A DNA stretch of 64,000 bases from Haberlea rhodopensis (taxonomy: Eukaryota > Streptophyta > Magnoliopsida > Lamiales > Gesneriaceae): contig CAJQUN010001245.1 in assembly GCA_907163345.1 (NCBI GenBank), positions 22,373-86,372 of the forward strand, read 5' to 3'. This document shows positions 46,281-55,970 of this stretch, in pieces; the first letter of the stretch is position 1, and every line of letters begins with the position of its first letter. The position numbers and the translations under genes were made by a program. The notes under the pieces are model-generated. The model saw nothing but the letters and a program-made list of their open reading frames with translations, did no database searches and had not been told where the DNA came from.

Positions 46281-49274
46281 ATGGAGATTACCAATGTTAT
46301 GGAGTATGAAGCCCTTGCCAAGGATAAATTGCCAAAGATGGTTTATGACTATTATGCCTCTGGTGCCGAGGACCAATGGACACTCAAATAAAACCGAAAT
46401 GCTTTTTCTAAGATTATGTAAAGTGCCTCAGTATTTCCATTAGAATACTCGATATATGCATTTTCTTTTTCTGAGATTCATTATTTTCCTGAAATAAGGA
46501 GTGAAGCAAATATCATTTATCACGGACTGTGCTTTGTTGCCAAAACTAAAAAAATCTTTATTTGTTGTGTAGGTTCCGACCCCGTATCTTAATGGATGTT
46601 AGCAAGATTGATACAGCCACATCTTTCTTGGGCTTCAAAATCTCAAGTCCCATAATGATTGCTCCGACGGCTATGCAGAAAATGGCACATCCAGAAGGTA
46701 TAAACAGCTTGGCTGCCAAATCTTCGCTTATTTTGAGTTCACAGTGATATACCAGAAACATTTTTTAATGCATGATTTTATGATAATACATTATAGTGAA
46801 TTCGTTGTTAACATGAACAAAGTAAAACTTGTGCATGCAACTTCTTAATATGCTTTCCCTATAGCATTTCTGAGCAAGTGATATATGCAAAACTTAAATT
46901 TATAATATCAACAACCCTTAATTCAAAAAATATTTTTTGACATATAACCTTCAACTTTATGTGCATTCCCAAGTGTTTGACCATAAAATTTGCTTCTGTA
47001 ATAATTACTTATCCTTGAAATCTGTGTTAACGTGTCTGGTCAACATGTTCTTATTCTCCTTTAATGTTTTGATATTTGTTTTTATTGTTACTGTTTATTT
47101 TTATTTTATAAATGGTTGCTTGATGTAGGAGAGCTCGCGACAGCAAGAGCAGCGTCTTCAGCAGGCACCGTCATGGTTTGGATTTTCATCACCTCTATTT
47201 TCTTTCTCAATGTTAAAGTTTCGTTTAACTGCTTTGCCTGCAACCTGATTGAAACCTTTTATAGCCTAGCTACTGATTGATGATTGATGTGCTATATAGA
47301 CATTATCCTCATGGGCCACATCCAGCATCGAAGAGGTTGCATCCACGGGACCTGGAATTCGTTTTTTTTCAGCTATATGTAAGTCCAAACATCATCTTTC
47401 ACTTCTATTTGTCGGCCACTCTGCTAATTTCTCTGCTGCTTGTAGTTTTTCACGGAAAAGTTTATTCTCTCTCATATCTAATTACTACCTCACAGAATGA
47501 GCTATCTGAATCCATTAATAATAGCCATGATATGTAGCACGGATCCTTATTTAAAATCGTAGCCTCCGGGATGAGAGATCTTTCTCTTTAAATTTAGGTT
47601 ACCAAAGACAGAAGCATTGTAACTCATCTCGTGAAAAGGGCTGAAAATGCTGGTTACAAGGCAATTGCCCTGACTGTGGATACTCCAAGACTAGGGCGCA
47701 GGGAAGCTGATATCAAGAACAGGTCACATCTTTACGAACTATTTTCCTCGCTTGAAGAGATTTCAATTATAGTATTAAGTTCGTTAAGTGATCTTTCCGT
47801 TTGATAAGAAATTTTATTACCATATATGTGTATGTGTTTCCTCTTGAGCTTGTTTTGTCTGTTTATTGATTTTTATTTATGATAAGCAGATTCGCTTTGC
47901 CATATAACTTGACACTGAAGAATTATGAAAAATTGAATGTTGCCACGATAGATAGGGTAAATATGCTCAAATATATTTCATTGAATAAATTCAGTTCAGT
48001 GATCTTGTATTTTAATCCCATCAACTATTTGTGGCCATTTTAGACCAATGACTCTGGACTTGCTTCATATGTCGCCAGCCAAATCGACCAATCTCTTAGC
48101 TGGAAGGTAGGAAATTCATTTTCGCATGATGAGTCTAGCAATTGCAGAAAAATCACTTCTACATTTTCTTCTTGATAACACCTGACGACAGGATGTGAAG
48201 TGGCTCCAGACAATCACTAACTTGCCGATCCTAGTGAAGGGTGTGTTAACTGCGGAAGATGGTACACCCTTTACTTCGGAAATTTATTCTTTTCACTGTT
48301 TCTCTACATTATATTGGTGCCCATCGATGTCTTATTTGCATGTATTTCAGCCGCCCTAGCTATACAAGCTGGAGCAGCAGGAATCATTGTATCCAATCAC
48401 GGAGCTCGACAACTTGATTATGTTCCTGCAACTATAATGGCCTTGGAAGAGGTTATATTTACTTGTTTCACATATTGTAATTCCCTACTAATATCATTCT
48501 TTTTGGACAATGGCTTAAGGGAGGGGGAGACTAGCAACGGCGGTCCCCCCCTTGCATTTGTCTTAATTTTTATACATGATGATTTTGGTATATGATATAG
48601 AACGCACCCCAAATTCAATGAAAGTAATTACTCGCGGTTTGTTGATTATGTTTAGTAAGTCATACAATAATTCCAATCATGAGAAAATGCTTCTGGTTTC
48701 CACACCCTTCTCCATTATACTTCTAGCGAATCCAGATTCAGACAATTTAGTTTGGAAACTTGCAGGTAGCGAGAGCAGCACAAGGCAAAGTTCCTGTTTT
48801 TCTTGATGGTGGCATTAGGCGAGGAACAGATGTCTTTAAAGCATTAGCCCTCGGAGCATCTGGTGTATTCGTAAGTATAGAAACACACAGCTTCTATATA
48901 TGAGACCATCGAACTTGGTTATGTTCGACTGTCGTCCCAAAAAAATTCCATTTTTCCTTCACTTGTACTACTGCTTCTGAGAACTTAAAAACGTCTTGTT
49001 ATACACACTATTTAAAGTTAAAAGCCTTCAACGAGTCTTACAATAAACTAACGAACATTTTGGCGTTTGTTGGCGTTGGCAATTATAGATCGGAAGGCCA
49101 GTTGTTTTCTCATTAGCAGTTGATGGTGAGGCAGGCGTACGAAAAGTTCTTCAGATGCTGCGCGATGAGTTCGAGCTGACCATGGCACTAAGCGGATGTC
49201 GCTCGGTCGAGGATATTACACGTTCTCATATTCTGGTGTCAGGTGATACACCTCGTGTTACGTCTAGATTGTGA
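46281..49274 (+). pseudogene. Glycolate oxidase / (S)-2-hydroxy-acid oxidase pseudogene, 11 exons
   Basis: Peroxisomal FMN oxidases of this family turn glycolate into glyoxylate and hydrogen peroxide in photorespiration. By eye the exons are 46281-46417, 46573-46697, 47129-47175, 47300-47378, 47598-47722, 47890-47956, 48044-48106, 48192-48261, 48351-48451, 48766-48870 and 49089-49274, all GT-AG, equal to about 367 aa. Family marks are MEITNV at the start, KMVYDYYASGAEDQW, MIAPTAMQKMAHPEG, LTVDTPRLGRREAD, the catalytic HGARQLDY, FLDGGIRRGTDVFKALALGA and a C-terminal SRL peroxisome signal. Two lesions disable it: a TAA at 46389-46391 in place of the expected Glu codon, and an eight-T run at 47362-47369 that is one T too long (frameshift in exon 4). 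The catalytic part downstream is otherwise preserved, so loss of function looks recent. A sequencing error at the T run is possible; the TAA stands alone as a second lesion. Confidence 0.9.
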
Positions 49275-49527
49275 AGTCGAATTTGTGCAAGTACGTACCA
49301 TTCAGTAAATAGATTGGTTTGCTGTGTAATATTATGTCACCTTCGTTATAAAACATTTATTTGCCGTGTATGATTTGGGATGTTTAAATGCCGTTTAATT
49401 TTATTTTTCCTTAAAATTCGAAACCAGATCAAATTTATCATATTGTTTAATAATAGAATTATTAATACCCTAACGAAACCATAAGTTTCAATTTGGATCT
49501 TTGTTTTTTTGTTTGCCTTTTTCAAAT

Positions 49528-49950
49528 TTTTTTTTTTTTTGAAAAACAGATAATATATATTATCGAATAGTGGTCATAACGGCAATTACAATAGGAAGTC
49601 GAAATATCAACCAAAACAACCATAAAATCCAAATGAGCAAGACAAGAAAGCCATTATAGATTAAGCACCAACAACCGGTAAAGTGAACACCAAAAACCCG
49701 CCAAGCTAGAAGCATCCACAAAGGGGAAACATGATGGTGAATCGCTTTATAAGCGCAAGTCAGACATCGCTCTTGAGCTGATCCAGGTTCCCTCAAACCA
49801 AGTAAACATGAACGTCGACTACATGGGGAACTGCCTTCGTCAATAACTAAATGTACACAAGGGATAAATGAGCCCCGTAAACTGAAAAAAATATCTAAAA
49901 ACGTGAAAGCGGTCGCATCCAATACCCGGACAGAAAGCCAAGCCACTCTA
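49528..49950 (-). mobile_element. 5'-truncated LINE-like retroposon 3' end
   Basis: A T run at about 49529-49541 is the reverse of a poly(A) tail. Before it, on the minus strand, is TTCGATAATATATATTATCTG and a 3' UTR-like stretch with a 128-codon hydrophobic frame (49560-49946) that resembles no confident domain. The structure fits the 3' end of a plant LINE or other poly(A) retroposon. Confidence 0.4.
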
Positions 49951-50010
49951 CAAAGGCGCTAACAACACTCCTGCTGTGATTTGAAACAAAAGGTCCACCA
50001 CCGAGTATAC

Positions 50011-50978
50011 TGTTGGTTATTTTCCTTTTGTTGAAGAAGACGAGAAAACTCATAAGATGACATACACTGTTTTATAAATAAAAGAAAATACTTGAAAGCA
50101 GTAGAAACTTACAACAAACAGTTTAAATAAACTGGGCAGAAACTTTGTTGTTGGACGAGGCCACAGTAAACCGTGTGCCCGTAAACTCTAAATTGCCCGC
50201 CTACAACTTCTGGCCTCCTGGACAAGAGAGTTCCAAGGTACAACGTCCCAAACACCTCTGTATGGGTTGAAGCAGAAACTCAGACAGACTCACTCGAACA
50301 CTGAACAGTGTGTAGTACTCTCAAGATAATATGATATGAAATGCAATTTCGGGATGAAGAAAACATAAAGCTGAAGCAGCTTATATAGCTGAGCAGCAGA
50401 CCACTCCAAAGGTCTCAGAATTAAGTGTAAAGATTAATGGGGTAGATGAAAAGTCTCAACACTTAAACATCATATTCATTTCGGATTTAAGTCTCACACT
50501 TAAATCTGACATCAATTCTGCAGGTAGGTGAAAAGTCTCAAACTTAATACTCAGCAGAATATGAAAAGTCAGGCAGATGAAAAGTCATTTCAAAAATCCG
50601 TGTAGTAAAAAAATAGGACTGCCTTCGCGGCAGCGACACGCGCGACGCGACGCGGCGCGGCGCGGCGCGGCGAGGCGAGGCGAGACGAGACGAGACGAGA
50701 CGTGACGTACCGTACCGTGCCGTGCCGTGCCGTGCCGTGCCGTGCCGAGCCGAGCGGACGGACGGACGGCGCGCGAGGGGCACCCATCTTTACTACTTAA
50801 CTACACTCTAATGATTTGTATCTCAATATAATCAAACCATAAGTGTATTATAATCTCAATGTGGGATTTCTTTAGCCTAATTACCTTTCATAATAACTTA
50901 CCATAATTTTGTTCTCATTAACAAAATATAACAAAATTATTGGGCTCTTATTATTAACCCAATAATATTAATCCAACA
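50011..50978 (-). repeat. 3' LTR of a second Ty1/copia element
   Basis: The 968-bp segment has the ends TGTTGG...CCAACA. On the minus strand it starts TGTTGGATTAATATTATTGG, directly after the purine tract TGTGGGGGAT (50979-50988). A TATA box, CTATATAAG, lies at about 50380-50389. The LTR follows the copia pol fragment at 51541-52299 in the same orientation. The 5' LTR is not in the window. Confidence 0.8.
50625..50780. repeat. GC-rich drifting pentanucleotide repeat
   Basis: A pure five-base periodicity runs for about 150 bases while the motif changes stepwise: CGACG, CGGCG, CGAGG, CGAGA, CGTAC, CGTGC, CGAGC, then CGGA quadruplets. It is inside the copia LTR and far more GC-rich than its surroundings. 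Arg/Ser-rich minus frames over it (50544-50787) are by-products. Confidence 0.9.
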
Positions 50979-51540
50979 ATCCCCCACATGAATGCAATAT
51001 GGCGAAAAAATTACACAATGCACCTAGATGAAGATTTGAGAGTACTTTGAGAATCCACTGCATCAGGATAGGTGGTGATTAACCTTGAACCTTCCTTAGT
51101 AAAATATCATCGGATATACTTGTCAACCAGTGGACGCGATGCCTTGAACTGTTCGACGTTTTATGTATAACAAGACAACAATACTCACACAGCTTCATCT
51201 CCACACTATTATTGGTTCTTTCGTTGTTGTCCATTTTGGCCCTGGACTGCCTTGGATGTTTCATCGAATGCTCTAGAGATTTAGCCCTCAGGTCATCTCA
51301 TAGAAGCGGCCCCTTCACATTCGACATAGGTGATTTCTCCTAAAGAGTATCCTGTAATACCCCACTTTATCATCTCGAGATAGAAGAATCATTAAGAGCA
51401 TGAGCTCAGCCTTCCCAAAGTACAGGTCTATCACTCTTTCATCACAGGAATAGGTAAGGAACTCAATTTCCCGAGTGCTTTGTTCGATGCCCCCCCACAA
51501 TTCGGTTTTCCCATTGAACCTGCAAATTGGATTTTACAAT

Positions 51541-52299
51541 TCAGGTTGGGTTGCCATCATGGTTGGAAATCAATTTCATGGGCTTCAACCCCATTCCCCT
51601 CGATGAAATCTCTACTCGGTCTCTCGTCAGACCTTTCGTAAATGGGTCTGCAATGTTTTCTTTAGACTTCACATAATCTAAAGAAATGACACCGGTTTTT
51701 AGTAAATTTCTCACGGATTTATGTCTCCGACGAATGTGTCGTGATTTCCCATTATACACATTGTTATGTGCTCTTCCCATAGCTGACTGACTATCACAGT
51801 GCAAACTAATGGGTGGCATTGGTTTTGACCACATTGGAATATCCTCCAAGAAACTCCGAAGCCAATCAGCTTCTTCTGCCGCAAGATCTAAAGCTATGAA
51901 CTCAGATTCCATAGTTGATCTAGCAATGCATGTCTGTTTGCATGATTTCCATGAAATAGCAGCACCGCCAATTATAAATATATATCCACTCGTAGATTTT
52001 ATATTTTTGGAGTCTGATATCCAATTCGCATCTGAATACCCTTCAATTACTGCTGGGTATCTCGTATAATGTAGTCCGTAGTTAGAAGTATATCTTAGAT
52101 ATCTAAGAACTCGAACTACTGCCTTCCAGTGCTCATAACTGGGATTACTCGTATATCTGCTCAATGTATTGACAGAATTAGCTATATCAGGTCTAGTGCA
52201 ATCCATGAGGTACATGAGACTGCCTATGACTCTAGAGTACTCAAGTTGTTGCACACCTTCTCCGCGATTGATTATTGGTTGCACACCTAAAAAAAGCAT
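51541..52299 (-). pseudogene. Ty1/copia pol C-terminal part (RT end and RNase H)
   Basis: A 252-codon frame contains YSRVIGSLMYLMDCTRPDIA, then SYEHWKAVVRVLRYLR (end of copia RT and connection), then the RNase H domain: GYSDANWISD (first Asp), ARSTMESEFIALDLAAEEAD (Glu), LHCDSQSA (Asp), GKSRHIRRRHKSVRNLL and KSKENIADPFTKGL. The frame is intact but starts abruptly at 52299; the rest of gag-pol is missing, so the element is truncated. The stretch 50989-51540 between pol and LTR is its 3' untranslated part. Confidence 0.9.
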
Positions 52300-53340
52300 T
52301 GCACTAAAACATAACTTTGACGTATTAAAGAATGAAAATGTAAAATATGACGACTTAGAGAACTAAATTGGTTATTTTTCCCTCTTGACGACATTGTTAT
52401 ATATAGCATATTTTTTTATATGAAGATTGATTATTGGTTGTTACCAATATAAGAGCATATGAAATGGTTAAGCCTCTTTCAAGGGCTTAATACCACTTAA
52501 CGCATCATAACTTTTTTTACATTCAGCTCATCATCCAGCCCCATCCTTTTTTCTCTGCAATAGTTCAGCTTCTATTTTGGGCCACACCAACCACATCATT
52601 TACCACTATCTATTTTCACATCATTAGTCGTTTATATTTAAATGTTAATAAATAGACCTAAAATAATTATTTAAATAGATAAGAAAACATAAAAAATTAT
52701 AATTTAAATTAAAATTAAAAATTAAACATGATAAATAATTAATAATTTAAAATTATATTAATAATTAAAATATATAAAAATTCTATATATAATTTTTTTT
52801 TCTCCTGCAAGTGGTGGTGCAAGGCGGTGGAGCGGTGGGCGGTGGCGTCATGTTTTTTTGTCAAATATTAATTTATTCCAACACCAAAGTTAATTACGCA
52901 TCAACGTGTCAACCAAACATTTTTCCTGATCCGTAGCGGTTATTAACTAGACAATCAAAAAAAAAAAAAAATTAATAACTGGGGAAATTTATGAGGTACC
53001 CACGCTTCCAAGGAAAAGGGATACTTGCAAAGTTTTCCACGACTCAGAGACGATTGATCGGTAGGGGATGGGTTTCAATTTTCAAACATGAAAAGTTCCT
53101 ATTAATCTTTGTAAAAATATTAGCTTAGCTTGATTGTACCAACATCTGTAACACCAAGTATTGGATCAAAGGAGAAATCAGAAATCATAGATAGAATTGA
53201 AGAATATCCAAGAAAGATAACGAGGTTAAGTTAAAAATATTTTAATGCTAGTCAGACAGAGACTTATACTTTATTATAAACTAAGGAAACTTTACTTTCC
53301 ATGAATGAGACTTTTCTTTATTCAAAAAAATGATAATAAG
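52300..53340. other. AT-rich spacer, nothing firm
   Basis: AT-rich (notably 52620-52800), with a short GGTGG-rich island at about 52809-52850. Two runs with similar words (GGTTAAGCC...CTTAACGCATCA near 52468-52507) hint at a decayed MITE but ends could not be fixed. Confidence 0.4.
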
Positions 53341-53425
53341 AGAATGGCCAACTACATTGATAATTAAAAATTTGACGAACTTTGGACTGTAAAATCGTGA
53401 GTTCGATTCCCCTACCAACACTTTT
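53341..53425 (+). repeat. tRNA-like / SINE-head-like segment
   Basis: ATGGCCAACTACATTG resembles an A-box and GAGTTCGATTCCCCTACC a B-box/T-loop, followed by CTTTTT, a pol III stop. The spacing and stems do not give a canonical tRNA, so a tRNA-derived SINE relic is more likely. Confidence 0.3.
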
Positions 53426-53975
53426 TCGATCTAGTTCTGTTTATTTTATTGGCGTGGTTTGCAGACTACTGTATCGTTCCGAATTATCATTTCGAAGATT
53501 TACCTAACGTAGCGTGCATCTAAAAGTAGCGGCCATAGATTCCCGCTTACTAAGGTAAGTATTTTTGGTAACATCTTATTGTCTGAAACGTATATCAAAT
53601 CTTGTCTATGTGATTAATCACAAAACCAACTGCTCAAGGAGTTGCATGTATATACTTTGACTAGCCAATGTAAGCACACTGGGAAAAAAAAAGGCATTGG
53701 GTAATTGAAAAAAGGCGTGGAGGAATAAAAGACACAGAAACCAGCTGAGCTCCATTAATACCTACAAAAAAAGCTACAAGCCTGGCAGCGGAAAAGAAAC
53801 TGTAAAACTAACAAAAGAGCTATCAAAATCAGATCAACGTGTAGCCGGGGACGCTGCTCTAAATCTACCAATCCCTCTGGCACTGCTGTTCGCATATATA
53901 CATACAAAGTGCTATACGTATATATAAACTTATTCTTCCAGTACGTTATACTTCTGCAAATTGTCGCGACATTGT
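53426..53975. other. 3' flank and likely 3' UTR of CCD4
   Basis: Holds the presumed 3' UTR of the minus-strand dioxygenase gene (about 53750-53975); nothing else recognised. Confidence 0.4.
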
Positions 53976-55802
53976 TTATGCTTGATTTTCCAAGTCTTTT
54001 GAGCTCACGAAGGTCCCATGAAATCCGTACGGCACTCTAGATGGAAGCTTGACACAGGCTTCCAATTTTAGTGTCATGGCATTTATGATCTGCAGCTCTG
54101 ATTTCCACGTGTTTTCGTCGTGCACGAATGTGAGAATGTACCCATCATCTTCTATTTCGGGATTTGTGTCATTTGGGACAAAAAACGGCTCGCCTCCGTA
54201 TTTACAATCGCCGTAAATGAAATTCTGAACTTCTCCGGTGGAGAGATCCACTTTTGCGAAGCCGGAAACCTTGGGCCAGGGATCGGCAATGGCAAGATAA
54301 GCATGCCTGGTTTTCCGGCCAAGCCGATTCCGATTAACCATTCCAGCTTCTAGATTGATTTGGTCTGAGGAGTTGATGATCGGCCGCTTTTTGGAGTCGC
54401 CGGTTTTCAGATTCAGTCGGATTTCAGATAAAACGCTTTTCAACTTTTCATCGCATTCGTTAAAAATGGAGTCGGGTGGAGTCATGCATGACCCAATCAC
54501 CACGATTTCATGAGTCTCCGGCTCCTCCCAAGCATTCCATAAGTGAAAACAAAAGGTTTCGGGGCACTCAATCCATATAATATCATCAGCATTTTTAGCA
54601 TTTTTGGACAAAATTCCAAACCTGGAAACCTTATTCTTGTCGTATATCACAGGAGAGCCTCCTTTAATCATTTCTTGAAGCTTGAAAACCACTTGCTGAT
54701 CAGGGATCACCACGAAATTTTCAGTTATGGCGAAATCGTGTATCATTGTGGGAACATCAAGTTGTATTTCGACATCAGGTGATTTAATGCCCTCATTGGA
54801 GAATTTGAAGAATTTAAGATAAGGTTTTTGAACAACATCATAGCTCAAAGAAAATAGCTCCCCAGACACAGGATCAATCTTTGGATGTGCAATCATGGTA
54901 TTTTTCAATTGCTTGGAGAAATCATACCTCGCAACTGTTTCGAGATCGCCTGATGGGGTCACTCGAACTTGATAGGGAAGATCATCTTCAGACATGGCTA
55001 GAAGCCTTTGATTGAAGTATACTAACCCGGCGTTTGCCACCCCTGTGCCTTGGCTGTGATCCAGTAGCCCGAATAAGCCTCGGGCATAGAAAAGCATCAG
55101 CCGGGCTATGCCGGAATGCCCATGGAGCTCGCCAATGGCTTTAGGAAAAACAGGCCGGCCCAATTTACGTTCCTGAGTCAGCCTTTGCGTCTCCGTGTAC
55201 CGGCAAGCATAGCTGACGGACTTGTCTCCAGTGATGGTCACAACGTGGATCATGCCGTCACCATCGAATAAATGGTGGCCCGCTACCGGGTCGTGTAAAG
55301 GGTTGGCTCCGTTACGCAAGTAAACGCCGTTAACGCAGGAGGGAATTCTACCAGTGACCTGAAGGTTATTCTGTACCTGCTGCTCTGGAACCGGAGCATA
55401 GTTTCCGGCAATTTGGACTCGTGGGTCGGCAGTCTTGGGGAGTGGGTGTTGGCGCTCGTGTAAAACCAATACGCCCTCCACCGCGTCCAAAGTTTTGGAT
55501 GCCACCTTTTGTAGTAAGTTCCACTGGGGCGGTGAGGGTGGCGGTGGTGCTGAAGGATCAGGTTTCTTGGTTGACAAATCTGTTCTATGTATTATGGATG
55601 TTCGAAAGGGCAGTTTGGGTGAAGCGGTAATTGAAGGTGAATGCAAAACACAGTTGATATTAATTCTTTTTGAATGCTTATTCCTCATCGAGACAGAGTT
55701 TGATCGAAATCTCACCTGGACAAAAGATAACTGTGGGCAAGAAACTTCCCTTCCTGCCCAATTACTTGAGTTTGTGTTTAATATAGAAGAAGAAGAAGCC
55801 AT
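53976..55802 (-). CDS. CCD4: Carotenoid cleavage dioxygenase 4 (CCD4)
   Basis: A plastid (plastoglobule) non-haem iron enzyme that cleaves C40 carotenoids or apocarotenoids at the 9,10 (9',10') double bond, giving ionone-type volatiles and controlling petal, fruit or leaf colour. One exon of 608 codons starts at ATG 55802 and ends in ENQA. Residues 1 to about 75 are Ser/Arg-rich with few acids, a plastid transit peptide, followed by a Pro-rich linker (PSAPPPPSPP). The beta-propeller begins near APVPEQ and NGVYLRNGANPLHDP. The four iron-binding His are visible at 306 (AHPK), 355 (MIHDF), 420 (FHLWN) and 595 (YGFHGTF). Length and lack of introns fit CCD4 of other dicots. No lesion was seen; long frames on the other strand are shadows. 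Confidence 0.96.
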   Translation of the reverse strand: MASSSSILNTNSSNWAGREVSCPQLSFVQVRFRSNSVSMRNKHSKRININCVLHSPSITASPKLPFRTSIIHRTDLSTKKPDPSAPPPPSPPQWNLLQKVASKTLDAVEGVLVLHERQHPLPKTADPRVQIAGNYAPVPEQQVQNNLQVTGRIPSCVNGVYLRNGANPLHDPVAGHHLFDGDGMIHVVTITGDKSVSYACRYTETQRLTQERKLGRPVFPKAIGELHGHSGIARLMLFYARGLFGLLDHSQGTGVANAGLVYFNQRLLAMSEDDLPYQVRVTPSGDLETVARYDFSKQLKNTMIAHPKIDPVSGELFSLSYDVVQKPYLKFFKFSNEGIKSPDVEIQLDVPTMIHDFAITENFVVIPDQQVVFKLQEMIKGGSPVIYDKNKVSRFGILSKNAKNADDIIWIECPETFCFHLWNAWEEPETHEIVVIGSCMTPPDSIFNECDEKLKSVLSEIRLNLKTGDSKKRPIINSSDQINLEAGMVNRNRLGRKTRHAYLAIADPWPKVSGFAKVDLSTGEVQNFIYGDCKYGGEPFFVPNDTNPEIEDDGYILTFVHDENTWKSELQIINAMTLKLEACVKLPSRVPYGFHGTFVSSKDLENQA

Positions 55803-55954
55803 ATGTTTGATTTTTGTATGTATTAATTATGTTGAAGTGTGAAATGGGACAAACATTGGTGTGACAAAAGAGAAGTTGAAATGGCTTTGTTATTAATTTG
55901 AGAAAGAGGAGTGTGTTTTGGCCTTTGGGAGGGGGGAGAAAGATGAACAAACAA

Positions 55955-55970
55955 TGTGGTTTAAATAGAG
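55955..55970 (-). promoter_or_regulatory. Probable TATA box of CCD4
   Basis: On the minus strand CTATTTAAACC lies about 160 bases before the ATG, implying a leader of roughly 120-130 bases. It is the best TATA-like site in the first 250 bases upstream. Confidence 0.5.

Noticed and set aside
46281..49274. Functional glycolate oxidase with an alternative start after the stop
   Set aside because: The exon 4 frameshift would still disrupt the protein, and the N-terminal strand is part of the barrel core.
50544..50787. Arg/Ser-rich proteins on the minus strand
   Set aside because: By-product of the pentanucleotide repeat in an LTR.
53341..53425. A functional tRNA gene
   Set aside because: A- and B-box-like words exist but acceptor, D and anticodon stems do not pair; more likely a SINE relic.
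55435..55842. 135-aa ORF opposite to CCD4
   Set aside because: Shadow frame of the real gene on the other strand.
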